A stretch of DNA of 58,716 nucleotides from Sphingobacteriales bacterium (lineage in GTDB: Bacteria; Bacteroidota; Bacteroidia; Chitinophagales; Chitinophagaceae). The notes under the pieces are model-generated. The model did no database searches. It was not told the DNA's origin and was given only the letters and a program-made list of their open reading frames with translations. How positions within the stretch are numbered: position 1 is the first letter of the stretch; every line of letters starts with the position of its first letter. The stretch is from contig JACQDV010000048.1 of NCBI GenBank assembly GCA_016200915.1, positions 1-58,716 of the forward strand, written 5' to 3'. Positions 39,876 to 52,500 of this stretch are shown in pieces. Both the position numbers and the translations under genes were made by a program.

Positions 39876-41297
39876 TTAATTAATAATTGTTCCTAATAAA
39901 GTTCCCTGTGTAGCCGCATTTACTTTTACCATCACATAATCACCTTTTTTATAATTATGATTTCCTTTGGCAAAAACCAATACTTTATTCTGACTATTCC
40001 TTCCCATCCAGTCCTTATCACTTTTGCGGCTGTTGCCTTCAATCAGCACCTTGAATGTTTTGCCAATATCATTTTGATTGCTTACCTGGCTTAGTTTATT
40101 TTGTTTCTCTACAATTTCCTGTAACCTTCTTTTCTTGGTTGTTTCCGGAATATCATCAGCATATCTTCTCGCCGCTAACGTACCCGGCCTTTCGCTGTAA
40201 AAAAACATGTAACTGTAATCATATTTAGCATAATCCATCATTCGCAATGTATCGGCATGGTCTTCTCCTGTTTCTGTACAAAAACCAGCAATAATATCGG
40301 AGGAAATTCCACAGTCAGGCATTATCTCACGGATACGATCTACTTTGGCCATATACCATTCTCTTGTATAGGTACGGTTCATTAGCTGTAATATTCTTGT
40401 GGAACCACTTTGTACAGGAAGATGAATGTATTTGCAGATGTTCTCGTACTTCACCATCGTATGCAGCACATCGTCTGTAATATCTTTTGGATGTGAGGTA
40501 GAGAAACGAACCCTTAATAACGGAGAGATGAGTGCAACTTTCTCCAGCAGTTTGGCAAAACTGACTGTTTCATCTTTTGCTTCATCAACAAAATAATAAC
40601 TGTCCACATTCTGACCAAGGAGCGTTACTTCTTTATAACCATTATTAAATAAGTTGGTACATTCTTTAACTATTGATTCGGCATCACGGCTTCTTTCTCT
40701 TCCTCTTGTAAAAGGAACCACACAAAAAGCACACATATTATTGCAGCCACGCATAATGCTTACAAAAGCAGTAATACCGTTACTATCTAAACGAATAGGA
40801 GAGATGTCAGCATAAGTTTCTTCCCGGCTTAATAATACATTCACTGCTTTTTGTCCTGTTTCTGCTTCTTCAATTAATCCCGGCAAAGTGCGGTAAGCAT
40901 CCGGACCAACCACCATATCAACTAATTTCTCTTCTTCCAGGAATTTTGATTTCAATCTTTCAGCCATGCAACCCAGCACACCAATCAGCATCCCGGGCCT
41001 GGCATCTTTTATTTGTTTAAAAGTAGTAAGGCGATTGCGTACTGTTTGCTCTGCTTTTTCACGGATTGAACAGGTGTTTAATAAAATCAAATCAGCATCT
41101 TCCGCATTACGGGTGGCACCAAAGCCATTTTCGTTTAATATAGATGCTACAATCTCACTATCAGCAAAATTCATCTGGCAACCATAGCTTTCTATATAAA
41201 ACTTCTTCTTATATACATTGGGATCATTAGAAAAAGGGGCAAAAGCCTCGCCCTGCCTGTTCTCATCCTGCACTTTTTCTGACACGTAATCCAGCAT
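39876..41297 (-). CDS. miaB: tRNA-2-methylthio-N6-dimethylallyladenosine synthase MiaB
   Basis: MiaB is a radical-SAM methylthiotransferase that modifies i6A37 to ms2i6A37 in tRNAs reading UNN codons. In the 473-aa protein the N-terminal auxiliary [4Fe-4S] cysteines are C40, C76 and C110, and the radical-SAM cluster is C185-x3-C189-x2-C192 ([10 protein letters not shown]). A TRAM domain ends it. It is the first gene of the miaB - sigma-54 activator - lptE - TPR - secG run and carries the only good promoter (41322). Confidence 0.97.
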   Translation of the reverse strand: MLDYVSEKVQDENRQGEAFAPFSNDPNVYKKKFYIESYGCQMNFADSEIVASILNENGFGATRNAEDADLILLNTCSIREKAEQTVRNRLTTFKQIKDARPGMLIGVLGCMAERLKSKFLEEEKLVDMVVGPDAYRTLPGLIEEAETGQKAVNVLLSREETYADISPIRLDSNGITAFVSIMRGCNNMCAFCVVPFTRGRERSRDAESIVKECTNLFNNGYKEVTLLGQNVDSYYFVDEAKDETVSFAKLLEKVALISPLLRVRFSTSHPKDITDDVLHTMVKYENICKYIHLPVQSGSTRILQLMNRTYTREWYMAKVDRIREIMPDCGISSDIIAGFCTETGEDHADTLRMMDYAKYDYSYMFFYSERPGTLAARRYADDIPETTKKRRLQEIVEKQNKLSQVSNQNDIGKTFKVLIEGNSRKSDKDWMGRNSQNKVLVFAKGNHNYKKGDYVMVKVNAATQGTLLGTIIN

Positions 41298-41321
41298 ATT
41301 TTCTTTACTTTTTTAGAAGGG

Positions 41322-41329
41322 CAAAGATA
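41322..41329 (-). promoter_or_regulatory. -7 box of the miaB operon
   Basis: On the minus strand TATCTTTG is an exact TAnnTTTG match, 24 bp before the miaB ATG. With no other clear box downstream, it probably drives all five genes to secG. Confidence 0.65.
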
Positions 41330-41413
41330 AAGAAACGAAGGCAATTTATGACAGGTTGGCAGCAGGATAATTACGTCAGCATATCAGAAATAAAGTGTTG
41401 TATAGTTTGAATA

Positions 41414-42160
41414 TCAGGTAATGAGTTTTAAAAATTCGTCCTTCTTTCTTCTTGCCACATCAATTACATCGCCATTTTGTAAAATCACCTGGCCACCCTC
41501 TCCCCGGATGTATTTTTGAATATAGTTGAGGTTAATAAGATGCGAATTATGCACCCTGTAAAACCGGTAGGGGAGCAGTATATCTTCAAAGTCTTTCAAT
41601 AGTTTGGTAACAAGCATATTTTTGCCACCGGTTAAAAACAGTTTAGAATAATTAGCACTCGATTCAATGTGTATGATATTTTTTATTTGTAAAAATTCCA
41701 GCCCTTCTGCAGTTGGTACGGCAATCTTATCTTCCTGGCTTTTGCGGCCTGATAATGATTGCTTAAGTATGTCAATCCGTTCTTTTGAAATTGATTGACG
41801 CTCTTTCACCAGGCGTTGTACGGCATTTTGTAAATCGGCGATGGAAATTGGCTTGGTTAAGTAATCAAATGCACTGATGCGGATGGCCTCTACCGCATAG
41901 TGATTATAGGCTGTGGTGAAAATAATTTCAAAATCATAACTGCCAAGTTCATCCAGCATGCGGAAGCCACTCATGCGGGGCATCTCTATATCTAAAAAAA
42001 TAACATCAGGCTTATGATGGCGGATGAGCAACAATGCCTCTTCAGGCTGTTGGGCAACAGCAATTACGTTTATATCCGGGCAAAACTCAATAAGTTTTTG
42101 CTTCAGGTTTTGCAAACTGCTAAGTTCATCATCAATTAAAACGGCACGCAGTTTTTCCAT
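41414..42160 (-). CDS. LytTR-family response regulator
   Basis: The 248-aa protein has a receiver domain (about 4-120) with acidic residues D10/D11, phospho-acceptor D57 in IFLDIEMP and the conserved K of LTKPI. A C-terminal LytTR DNA-binding domain (about 148-245) has FLQIKNIIHIESSANYSKLFL and FYRVHNSHLINLNYI. It begins directly after the kinase gene ends (no gap), so the two form a two-component pair. Targets are unknown; the surface-protein cluster immediately upstream on the same strand is the obvious candidate. Confidence 0.94.
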   Translation of the reverse strand: MEKLRAVLIDDELSSLQNLKQKLIEFCPDINVIAVAQQPEEALLLIRHHKPDVIFLDIEMPRMSGFRMLDELGSYDFEIIFTTAYNHYAVEAIRISAFDYLTKPISIADLQNAVQRLVKERQSISKERIDILKQSLSGRKSQEDKIAVPTAEGLEFLQIKNIIHIESSANYSKLFLTGGKNMLVTKLLKDFEDILLPYRFYRVHNSHLINLNYIQKYIRGEGGQVILQNGDVIDVARRKKDEFLKLIT

Positions 42161-44245
42161 TTAAGCAGCTTTTAATGTTATATCAACCCTTGTACCCGCC
42201 GGTTGGTTTTCTTCATCAGTAATATCAGTAAACTGAACATAGTTATCAGTATTTTCAGTTTTATTGAAATTAGCAATACGTTCCTCTGTAATTTTAAGTC
42301 CCACACTTTTATGATGTGGTTTGTTTTGCAGGTTATATGCTGCGGCCAATTGGCGGCCCACGCCATTGTCCTGTACAGAGTATTTAATATCATCGCCTTC
42401 CAGCACAGCAGTTACAGTGAGCTGCAAATCTTCTTTATTACTGTGGGCAATGCCATGAACAATGGCATTTTCCAGATAAGGTTGTATAAGCAAAGATGGC
42501 ACACGGTAATCGCCCTGTAATAATTGCGGGTCAACGTGGGTTTTGTAGGTAAACTTGTTATTAAAACGTAGTTGCTCCAGTTCTACATACAGGTTTAGTA
42601 TTTCCATGTCTTTTGCCAGCGGTACCACTTCGTTGCGGCTGCTGTCCAGTATGCTTCGTATCAACCGTGAAAACTTATTAAGATAATCCGATGCATTTCT
42701 TTTTTCATTCTGCATAATAAAGTTTTCAATGCTGTTTAAACTGTTAAAGATAAAATGCGGGTTCATTTGAGAACGCAATACCTGTGTTTGCAATTCAGCT
42801 TTTATCTTTTGTGCCTGTATTTTGTTTCGTTGATTACGCTGGTAAAAAATAATACCTGCTACCGTCAATAGCATTAAAAAACCGGCTAAATAAAATAAAA
42901 TTGAGCGGCGGCTATTCTGCAATTGCAGGGTTTTAATATCATTTTCCTTTTGCAGTAAAGATATTTGCTGTTCTTTTTGAAGTGTTTGGTAACTGATTTC
43001 TAAATCGGCCAGCTCTGCTTTTGTTTTCTCATTCGTCATTGAATCTTTTTGAAGTACATACTGGTTTTGATAGTTAAAGGCGGTTTTGTAATCATTTAAT
43101 TTTGCACAAACAGCAGCAAGGCTTTGCAGGGCAACAGCAACCAGCGTTTCCTGTTTATCTTCTTTGGCAATTTTTAAGGCTTTTAGTAAATACTCTTTAG
43201 CATCATTAAACTTATGCAGGCTGGTGTCAAGGCGGGCAAGGCTAAGATAGTTTCTTACAAGGCCCCAGCGGTCGCCGCTTTCTCTCAAAGCCACTTCACT
43301 TTTTTCCAATTGCTCTTTTGCCTGTTCATATTTTTTTTGACCGAGATAAATATCACCCAGTATAAACTGCAGTACGTTCAACTGCCCGGTATTATTAACC
43401 TTGTTGGCTACTACCGCTGAAAGTTTATAATATACTATTGCTGAATCAAACTGCTCCCCATTGCTGTAGTAGGTGGCAATGTTAGCAGCAGTAAGCATGT
43501 ATGGCATATTTACATCAGCCAGATAACCCAATGCTTCTTTGGAGTATTGCAATGCTTTGTTATCATCATTTGATTCCGAATATAATTCCCCCAGGTTTGC
43601 CAACGCTAAACCAAGACCTCTGTTGTTGCCATTTTTCCTGTTGCCATTAATAGCAGTTTGATAATAATTGACAGCCGTTTTAAACATACCAAACCATTGA
43701 TAGACGGTGGCAATATTGGTGGATAGTCCGATGCGCTTAGGCGATGTTTCCGGCATGGTATCAATCAGCACTTTTAATGAATCAAGATAAACAAAAGATG
43801 AATCTTTATTACCCATTTCACTATACCGCTCCATAATTTCCCTTACAGAATAAACACTGTACTTTCGTAATTTATCAGGGAAATAAGGCAATACTTTCTT
43901 GTAATAAACAATGGCACTGTCTGGTTTTAATAGGTGATAAGTATATGCTTTGCCGATAAAAAAATTAAATATGCCAATCATACTGTCGGTTTTGGCTTTT
44001 TCGGCCATGGATAATCCCACTCTTGCCCAATCATACACATGTGTAAGCTGGCCTTCATCTAATGAGTCGTTGATAGTTTTTACGAGAAAACGCATACGGG
44101 CAGTATCTGATTGCAGCTGCAAATAAGCAGGGGGAAAGGAGAGATTATTTAGTGGTGAAAGTTTTTCCTGTGCCCATAAACTGTTGGCAACAATTGTTGC
44201 GGAAGCAAGGATGACAGATAATATAGCTTTATGCCGCTTAATCAT
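42161..44245 (-). CDS. TPR-containing sensor histidine kinase (LytS-type)
   Basis: The 694-aa membrane kinase has a signal peptide ending LWAQ at about residue 26. A periplasmic sensor region of about eight TPR units (about 60-400) precedes a coiled coil and one membrane helix (about 448-465, ILFYLAGFLMLLTVAGIIFY). The His_kinase domain has phospho-acceptor H497 in QMNPHFIFNSLNS, followed by an HATPase_c domain (VQDNGVGR and TRVDITLKA). It should phosphorylate the adjacent LytTR regulator. The TPR sensor implies a protein or peptide signal, which is inference. Confidence 0.94.
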   Translation of the reverse strand: MIKRHKAILSVILASATIVANSLWAQEKLSPLNNLSFPPAYLQLQSDTARMRFLVKTINDSLDEGQLTHVYDWARVGLSMAEKAKTDSMIGIFNFFIGKAYTYHLLKPDSAIVYYKKVLPYFPDKLRKYSVYSVREIMERYSEMGNKDSSFVYLDSLKVLIDTMPETSPKRIGLSTNIATVYQWFGMFKTAVNYYQTAINGNRKNGNNRGLGLALANLGELYSESNDDNKALQYSKEALGYLADVNMPYMLTAANIATYYSNGEQFDSAIVYYKLSAVVANKVNNTGQLNVLQFILGDIYLGQKKYEQAKEQLEKSEVALRESGDRWGLVRNYLSLARLDTSLHKFNDAKEYLLKALKIAKEDKQETLVAVALQSLAAVCAKLNDYKTAFNYQNQYVLQKDSMTNEKTKAELADLEISYQTLQKEQQISLLQKENDIKTLQLQNSRRSILFYLAGFLMLLTVAGIIFYQRNQRNKIQAQKIKAELQTQVLRSQMNPHFIFNSLNSIENFIMQNEKRNASDYLNKFSRLIRSILDSSRNEVVPLAKDMEILNLYVELEQLRFNNKFTYKTHVDPQLLQGDYRVPSLLIQPYLENAIVHGIAHSNKEDLQLTVTAVLEGDDIKYSVQDNGVGRQLAAAYNLQNKPHHKSVGLKITEERIANFNKTENTDNYVQFTDITDEENQPAGTRVDITLKAA

Positions 44246-44312
44246 TTTAAGTTTTCATTCGTTTTGCGAACAGTAAAAAAGGGTTCTTAAATTTTCACTA
44301 ATTTACAATAAT

Positions 44313-46493
44313 CTAATTAGAGGCTGTTGCCTCAACACTAACAGATTCACCCATCTCTGTATTACCTTTCTCATCTTTATATATAGCACGGATGGCATAC
44401 CGGTACGTTTTTCCGGGAACGATTTTTAAATCATTAAACTGCATGATGTCTTTATTCAACGACCGCAAAGTTTGAAAGGCTTCATTGCCTTCGGCCCTGT
44501 AGAGAATAAAAAAGTAATCAGGCTTATCAGTATACTGCCAGTTGAGTGTTACCATTTTCAGTTTATTATCATACACCGCTTTTAAAGTGTTGATAGCCGG
44601 CCGCTCCATTACTTTATGAATTTTTACATTTACCGGAATGGACTCAGCAGAATGCAGGCTGTCTTCATCAATCGTTTCTGCTGTAAAAACATAGGCAAGG
44701 TTTGGTTTTACAGTCGTATCAGTAAAATGAAAATTCTGAGCAGATGGATTATGTTTGAATTTTGCCATTACCAATTTATTATTATCCTGTTTCCGGTAAA
44801 CAATATAGCTGACTGCATCATCGCTGCTGCTCTGTATCCAATCCATTTCTGCAGATTTAGCATTGATAAACACATTGGTTGCTACCGGCGGCGCAGGTGG
44901 AACAATATCCGGTTTCTTTAACTTAACAGGTGCTGAGAACTCAGAATGGTTATTGTTATCATCAACCGCCGCAATTTTATACCAGATATTTTTGGTTAAA
45001 GTTTTTAAAGTAATGGAATCAACAAAACTGTTTAATGAGTCGGGTTCTGTTGTAAGCTGTGTAAATACATGGTCAGGTGCATTGGCAAAATATACTTTAT
45101 ACCCTTTTACATCTTCTTCTTTATTTGCATCCCAGGAAAGATAGACTAATCCATTTTTTTCAATTCTGCCTTTTAACCCGGCAGGTATGGCAGGAGGTGT
45201 ATTATCCGGCACCAAACCCATAGCCGGTGTGGATGATGAAATATTATTGGCTGTATCAACCGCTACAACAATATAAAAGCTGCCGCCATGTGTGTATGCA
45301 TTATTATCAGTATATTCTGTGGCCGATGGCAGGAGCAAATCTTTATTGAGTGTTTCATAAGGCCCGTTAATTGTTTTTGCCCTGGTAACATAATAGCCTT
45401 TACAATCTTTTTCAATAACATCTTTTTTCCACAACACTTTTATTTTTCTATCACTGATAAATTTTGGGTTGAGGATATTTACGGCAACCGGCGGTGACAT
45501 ATCCCGGCCGCTCACGGTTATCATATTTGAGTAATCACTCAACTCGGCAAATGCATTAATCCCTTTAATGCGATAGAAATAGTTTTTATAATTCTGCGGC
45601 AGGCTATCCATATAAATATGTTGTGCCTGCAGCATTGAAAAAAGTTTTGCTTTGGAAGAATCTTCTTTTAAAATAGAAGAATCGGGTGGTGAAGAAATAA
45701 ACGGAAGCGAAGTTAGCGGTGTAAATGTTTTCCCGTCATCGCTTCGTTCAATATAAAATCCGCTCCATGTTTCATTACCCGCCCGGTTCCAGTGCAGCTC
45801 ACACAGCCGGTCAAAAGCAATCCCTTCGGTAATTTCGGGTCTGTTATTTATTTCTGTTTTGTTGTTTATGATTAAAACAGTTCCCGTATCAATTGTTCCC
45901 TGTGTAGCCAAACCGGCAGGCATTACCCGGTAGATGTACTTATTCCCTTTCTTTACAGTTTTATCTGCAAAACGCAATGCAGTGGCTGCTGCTACGTTTG
46001 CATCAAAATCAGCCACCATCAATGTATAACTGTACCGGGCATCGGATACAGATGCACGGTCTTCAATAGCGGCCTGGCCTTTACGCAAATTGGTTTCAAA
46101 GTTTTTTCCATACAAACACTGGGCAGCAATAGCAGCATTATTGTTTTCCGGTTTAAAGCTGGCTTTAAATTTTTCTAATGAATAAGGCTTTAATGGAAGG
46201 GCAGTTAAAATTTCTTTCTTAGCATTATCTTTTTCGGTAATGTCGATGCGCTCAATTTTATAACCAATATAATTGAGTTTGTTCCATGCCCAGGGCCGTG
46301 TGGGCGCCCAACGCAGTACAACAGAATCGCCATAAGCTTTGGCAATTACTTTAATGCCGGAAACCAATATGGGTTTATCACCATCTTTTTGCAGTACAGT
46401 TTGTTTGTTAGTCAGCTTTTCTTTTCCTTTTTGCGCATAAGAAGAAAAAGTAAGAAACATAAAAGCTGCACATATTTTTAAACAGTATTTCAT
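44313..46493 (-). CDS. Exported multi-domain fibronectin type III protein
   Basis: The 726-aa protein has a signal peptide ending SSYAQ at residue 21. About six FN3-like beta-sandwich domains follow, marked by repeated W plus (G/I)Y-x-(I/V)-(E/Y)R patterns (IGYKIERID, SGFYIERSDDGKTF, KGYYVTRAK, KGYKVYFAN, VSYIVYRKQ and FFILYRAEG). No catalytic motif, T9SS tail or lipobox is visible, so it probably serves as a periplasmic or surface scaffold. It lies 10 bp after the 2472-aa gene and should be translated from the same mRNA. It resembles proteins found next to giants of this type in other Bacteroidota, as far as I remember. Confidence 0.82.
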   Translation of the reverse strand: MKYCLKICAAFMFLTFSSYAQKGKEKLTNKQTVLQKDGDKPILVSGIKVIAKAYGDSVVLRWAPTRPWAWNKLNYIGYKIERIDITEKDNAKKEILTALPLKPYSLEKFKASFKPENNNAAIAAQCLYGKNFETNLRKGQAAIEDRASVSDARYSYTLMVADFDANVAAATALRFADKTVKKGNKYIYRVMPAGLATQGTIDTGTVLIINNKTEINNRPEITEGIAFDRLCELHWNRAGNETWSGFYIERSDDGKTFTPLTSLPFISSPPDSSILKEDSSKAKLFSMLQAQHIYMDSLPQNYKNYFYRIKGINAFAELSDYSNMITVSGRDMSPPVAVNILNPKFISDRKIKVLWKKDVIEKDCKGYYVTRAKTINGPYETLNKDLLLPSATEYTDNNAYTHGGSFYIVVAVDTANNISSSTPAMGLVPDNTPPAIPAGLKGRIEKNGLVYLSWDANKEEDVKGYKVYFANAPDHVFTQLTTEPDSLNSFVDSITLKTLTKNIWYKIAAVDDNNNHSEFSAPVKLKKPDIVPPAPPVATNVFINAKSAEMDWIQSSSDDAVSYIVYRKQDNNKLVMAKFKHNPSAQNFHFTDTTVKPNLAYVFTAETIDEDSLHSAESIPVNVKIHKVMERPAINTLKAVYDNKLKMVTLNWQYTDKPDYFFILYRAEGNEAFQTLRSLNKDIMQFNDLKIVPGKTYRYAIRAIYKDEKGNTEMGESVSVEATASN

Positions 46494-46503
46494 GCTGGTA
46501 ATT

Positions 46504-49500
46504 TTAATAACTGAACGTTTTGTTTAATGAACCGCCTTGCATATTGCCTGCCCTGTACCTGAATTGTATTGTTCTGTTACCATTAGGATAAGGTATAAAT
46601 GCCAGGTTCTTCAAATTATTGATGGTATTCATGTACTTCGCATCAGTGTACAGGTAATAAAATTTATTCCATGGCATGGTAATATAACCGCCCAGGCTAT
46701 TGTACGAGAAATCAACATTACCGCCGAGGTTGCTCAAATAATTCTCCGTATAAGAAGGCGACCAGCCATAAAATGCACCTGCGTTCCATGAAACTGCATT
46801 CGCAAAATCTTTCATCAGCTTATAATCTGCCAGTAAATATTGTTCCCTGTTCCACACAATGGTTTGATAACCGAAGTTGAATGATAAGGATTGGTTTTTG
46901 TTTAAATTATTCATTGGCAGGCTCATCATAAACCCTCCGCCTGAGCTTACTTTAGGTGCAGGTGGCATGGGCTGGCCTGCTTCAGAAGGGCTTAATGGTT
47001 TATCACTGTACAACCTGCTGAGGTCAATTGTTTTTACCGGTTTGCGGTAATCTCTCAGCCAGTTCATGCCGAACTCGGTACTTACCTGTTTAAAGTTGAA
47101 AAGAAATGCATTGGCATATATATTATCATTGGCAAAGCGGTCGTTTTGCTGATTATTATCCCAGGCAATATTTACATCAAGCAATGGTGAATACCAACTT
47201 GTTCCATTTGGCGCCACAAAACCTTTGGTTTCAAATTCATCAAAATGTTCTGTTGCCATGGCATCATTTGTAATATTAAGTGCATTGTTTTTCTTGCCAG
47301 CACTCCAGTTACCCATTGCATTTATTTTTTCACTCAGTGTATTAAATTCACTGGTGCGGTAATACATGGTGTAAACGGGTTTGGGAATTTTTAAAGCTGC
47401 TGATACCACTTTTACGTCTTTCTTTTCAATATCTATACCCTTGACGTTTTGAGCACTCATACTTGTTTGTGTTTTAAGGAATGCCGGGGCAGCTATCATC
47501 ATACCACTTTTTTCAAATGACCAAAACTCAACCCTGTATGCAGTATTGTTTTTGAGTGTTGCAGGCAGATTGTATTCCATATTCAGCGAACCTTCATTCC
47601 ACATAAAATCTGTTTTAATGGTGTCTGTAGTTCCCACTGCTACAAAGTACACTTTATAACTTCTCATAGCATATATTCCTTTGCCATCTCCATTCAGTAT
47701 ATTATCCTGTACCTGGTCCAAATGAATGATTGCTTTTCCATTCATTTCATTTTTCAAAACAAACCGTTGCCTGTTTACCGGGTAGCTGAATGAAATGTTT
47801 TCATCTGGAATATAATCAGGTTTCGGCCCTGTTTTAAAAGTAAAGCTGCTGGTTTCTTCCACAGGTTCGTCATTTCCTGTTTTGTCATTGCGTGGATTGG
47901 TCCAGCCTTTACCATCCTGGTATTGTATGGCGTAGCATTGAATTTCGCCGGTATAATTCGTGTAAGCATCTAAAATTTTATTTCGCTTGAGTGTTACTGT
48001 ATTGTTATCAGTGCCGTATTCAAGGCTCGTGCTTTCAACAGGTATTGTCCCATCCTTTAATAAGCGGAATGATTTTACTTTGAATTGATACAACCTTACT
48101 TCACCATCGGGATGTGCTTCTGTAGGTGGCACACTTATTTCATAGTTCTTATCCAAGCCAACATTGGATGCACCATAAGGATACACAAACACGCTTTCTT
48201 TATTTCCCTTTGGCCCGTAATCAGAAATAATTTTTACATCCTTCAATGGGTCAGGGTCGGGATAGCATTTATCCCCAATACTGAAATGCGCTTTTGTATC
48301 TACTTTTACAAGTCCGCCCAGCACTTCACCTTTAATAGCTACAGCTCCTTCCATCCAGGTAGGGTTGGGTAACCCACCACGCAGTAATGCACCTGCTTCA
48401 AATTTTGCCAAACTTATTTTACCGCTGTAAAACCATACATCAATATTTAATCCCACATCCAATTTCAAATAAGCATAAAGTTGTCCTAACGCATACCAAT
48501 TTTCCCAGCCGGCAGATTTACCACCATTGCAGGTTAGTGCATCAAAATGTTTCAGCATCATATCAAACCCCAATATTGCTTCTGCATCTGCATAAATAAT
48601 GGCTACATTAAAACCAAGGCTGGCGTGCACTTCGGCGCCAAACATCATTCCTGATCCCGGCGTTTTGTTTAATTCACTGATAAATGACTGGATGTTGGGA
48701 TCAGAAGTGGTGCCAAGCAGATTAGAAACCTGCACCGGCAAATCGGGTAATTGCGGATTGATTAATGAACCTACCACAAAATAAGCTGATGCGCCAATAT
48801 TGTAATGATAGAATGCTGTTTTTGCTTCGGGGAAAGTTAGCGTAACTTTTTGCGCCCATGGGTCGCCTACTTTAAAATACCATCCATCCGGTCCGGTGTA
48901 CAAGTTGATGGGCACCGTTAGCTTGGCCGCTGAAAAGTTAGCAAGCACTAATGCATTTAATGAAAATTTTTCTTGTGGGATATCGTATATTATTTCCACA
49001 TGGCCTTTTACAATTGCACGGTCATTTTCAGGCGGATTGGTAAATACATATACATCGCCAGTTAAATTAAGGTTTTGAAAAGCACCATTATTTATTTCCG
49101 CACCCATCGTAACCTTTGCATTCATCGCTTTAGGCCCTGCACCTGTAACCATACATACCATTACGGTAGCCCTTAATCCAAATGTGCCTGCATCAGGAAC
49201 AAAAGTAATACCCGACATAGATGAACCCGGCGTACTATTATTTGAAGTATTTTTTGCTTTCATCTCATTATCCTGCGGTGGCCCGTTTTGCAGTTTCATA
49301 TTGTAATAAGCGCCACCACCAAATCCATTAATACCTATGGGGCCCACTACCGGTATTGGTGTGCCAAATTGTGCGCAGGCATCAATAAACCAGTAATTAA
49401 ATCCTGAAACATTACCAAACTGTGCTGTTGCTTCAATCTTTATCATAGGGAAAGTAGCCTGTACATGCCCTTTCAATCCATCGCCATAAGTGTTGTCTTT

Positions 49501-52500
49501 TTTGTAAAAGGCCAGCCAGCCATCTACTTTAAGCGGCCCCACATCCCCAAACAAACGCACCGAATCGGCACGGATACCTGCACTAACGGTAAAGTTGGGC
49601 CGAAAATCATCGAGGCTGAATTTCATTGCACCATACAAAGCCAGCTTTGCTGATGCACCAATAATTGTTTTATCCTTGCCACCTATGCCCAGTGATAATT
49701 TAAAATTCAGCCCTGCTTCTATTTCTGATTTCATTTCCACATAAGGAACAATGCCATCGAGATTAACAGGAAAGCCGGCCACTGATTTTTGCGGACTTGC
49801 AAATGCCCATACACCCGGACTCATCCAGAATTCTTTTTTCTTTGTTTTAATGTTGCGGTTGGAGATACCAAGGCTGTCAAATTTGATGGCTTCGAATTTT
49901 AAAGACGGGGCACCGTCTGAAAGTATGATGCTTACATCACCATACATCAAAGCGGTAACAGCAGCGCCTAATGAATCTTTCTTCACTTCTATATATGAGT
50001 TGGGTTTTAATTCTACTGATGCTTTCCATATATCCCAGCTCATTTTTGCAGATGGCTTAATAACAAACGCATAGTTTACTGAATCTTTTCCCAGGTGTAA
50101 ATCACCCGAATAATCCAATGGCGTTTTGCTTACCGGTAACAGAAACTGTCCCTCCATTTTTCCTTTTTCAAATGTGGTATTGGTAATCTGTACTTCAATG
50201 TTATTTAATGAATAACCCCATCCGCCCATATTACCGGTTGATATATCAATTACATTTTTGCCTTGTATATAAGTGGTGATGCCATTATCATCCAGTATGA
50301 GGTCAGTCGCTTTAAAAGAAGTACGTTCATCTTTCTTTTGATTAAATGTTTTAAAATCTTCGGGCAGCAATACATCAAACTGTTTTACATATAAACCCAT
50401 GAAGCTGTTGTCTTTTTTCCCTTTCCAGGAAGAAGGATAAGAGAAAGCCGGTGGGTTTATTTTGGCGGAATGATCGTAAAAAATTACAGAGGGCTGAAAG
50501 CTTAATCCTTTTACATCTTTAATTTGAAAATGCGGCATATCAATACCCGCCACCCAATCGTTCCACTCTTTAAAACGGAACATAATTTTTGCAATTACTG
50601 AACCGCCGGTTATTTTACCGTTATCATCTTCGGGTACAAAAGCATTTTGAGGAAAAGCAATTTCAGCATGTGCCACTATATCGGTAAGCTTATTGTTTTC
50701 CCAATGCACATAAGTACCATTAGTAGAATCAGCAGAAGGACATCCTTTGAATTTAATATTGAAAGCATCTTTACCAGAGCCGAGATTAAAGTCCCTGTCG
50801 TTGGGCAAAAACAAAGTGCCCTGGCTGAAACTAACACCCTGCGGATGAATACAAAAATCTGAACCTGCTAATGTTAACCATCCGTTGGCTTCTTCAACAT
50901 TCACATCAAACAACACACTCGCCGTTGCTCCCTTTGGGGAAAATACAATGCTCATGATAGCAAACGTTGCTTTAGTGCCGCCGATGTCTTTGTCATTTAA
51001 CCCAAGTGGTAAATCAACAGGTGTATTGCCGGTTAAATTGCTAATGAGCCTGGCGTCAGGGTTTTTGTTGATAAAACTTTCTATATCGCCGGCCAGTTTA
51101 TCTAACTGTGTTCCTGTTTTTTTGGTGAAGTCTTTAAACTTGCTGAAGTTTTCGTTATTAAAAACACCGGGGTCTGTTTGTGTTACAATCTCTCCGTCAA
51201 ACACCACTTTATCTGTATTAATTTTTATTTTATCAAACACCACTTTCAGTTTTGCAACACCAATGCTTGCTACATTATTTATTCCCAGGCTGGTGATGGG
51301 TGTCCATTCAATGGTGCCTTCACCTTTGTACGTATCATCACTGTTGCGGGTAAGTTTTTTTGTTGGCTTTAATGTAAACTCGCCAATTTTTATTGGAGTA
51401 GTATTATCTAATGTTACACCTGAAGCTATAACCGTTGTATTGGAAGGCGGTTTAATACCGCAATCACCACCCACAGCATTAATTTGCGGAGGCTGATTGT
51501 TATTGTTATTGTTATTGGGTGGTTGATTGTTATTATTATTATTTCCATTATTGTTTGTAACCGGCGGGTTATTGTTATTGTCTTTTGTTGTTTCGCCATA
51601 CTGAAATGCCTCAATGCGGCTGTATCCATTATTTTCTATTTGCAGTGAAGAACCGGCAGTGATATTTGCTTTTACCCGTATTACATATTTCATTCCTGTT
51701 TGTAATACACCTTTTACCAAATTAGTATCTAATAAGAATGTTGAAGATGGTAATTGATAACGGGTATAAACCGGCGGGTTGTTAATAGCATCCGTAACCG
51801 TTTGCCCATCGAGCATTGTATGAATTTCAAAATCGTAGGTAATGGTACCTATCTGCCCGCCACAGGTTGCAATGGGCGGTGTCCACGCAAATACAACGGG
51901 GGAAACTTTTTGCACAGTTACCATTTGTCCGTTCAGGTTAAAATTATTTACCGGCGAAGTAAACTGCGGCGCCGCTGCAATATTGCAAAGCCTGAATGTG
52001 GCGCAACCTAAATTAGGGTCGGATGCATTATTGCCTGAAAGGTCTTTGGCATAAAAACAAATACGATAGGTACCATCGGGTAAAAGATAATTACCGTTCT
52101 GTTTAATTTCATTTAAACCAATGCCCGAAACAATTAAATTGTTGTCAGTAAAATTACCAAAAGCATCCATTATTTGTGCCGGGGTTAACTGTAATGGAAC
52201 ACCGGATGATAAATTAACCGGCAGTTGCTGCTGGTAATTTGGGTTTAATGAAAGTGTAAAAGGCGATGGAGAAAGCCTTTCTATATTCCCATACAACCGT
52301 ACCTGTTTTGTGGGTGTAAACTGGTCAGTATAATTCAATATTACTTTTACACCACCTGCCGGGTTATTTAATGCCAGGCTAATAACAGGGTTAACGGGCG
52401 GCACTACCATTGTAGTAATTGTAACAGGAGATGCTGCTATGGTAAAATTGCTGCAACCCAAATTAGGGTCAGACGCATTACCCGCAACAGCGCCGAATGC

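Noticed and set aside
50885-51496. 203-aa plus-strand frame opposite the giant gene
   Set aside because: It lies wholly inside a well-supported minus-strand gene and has a composition typical of antisense translation.
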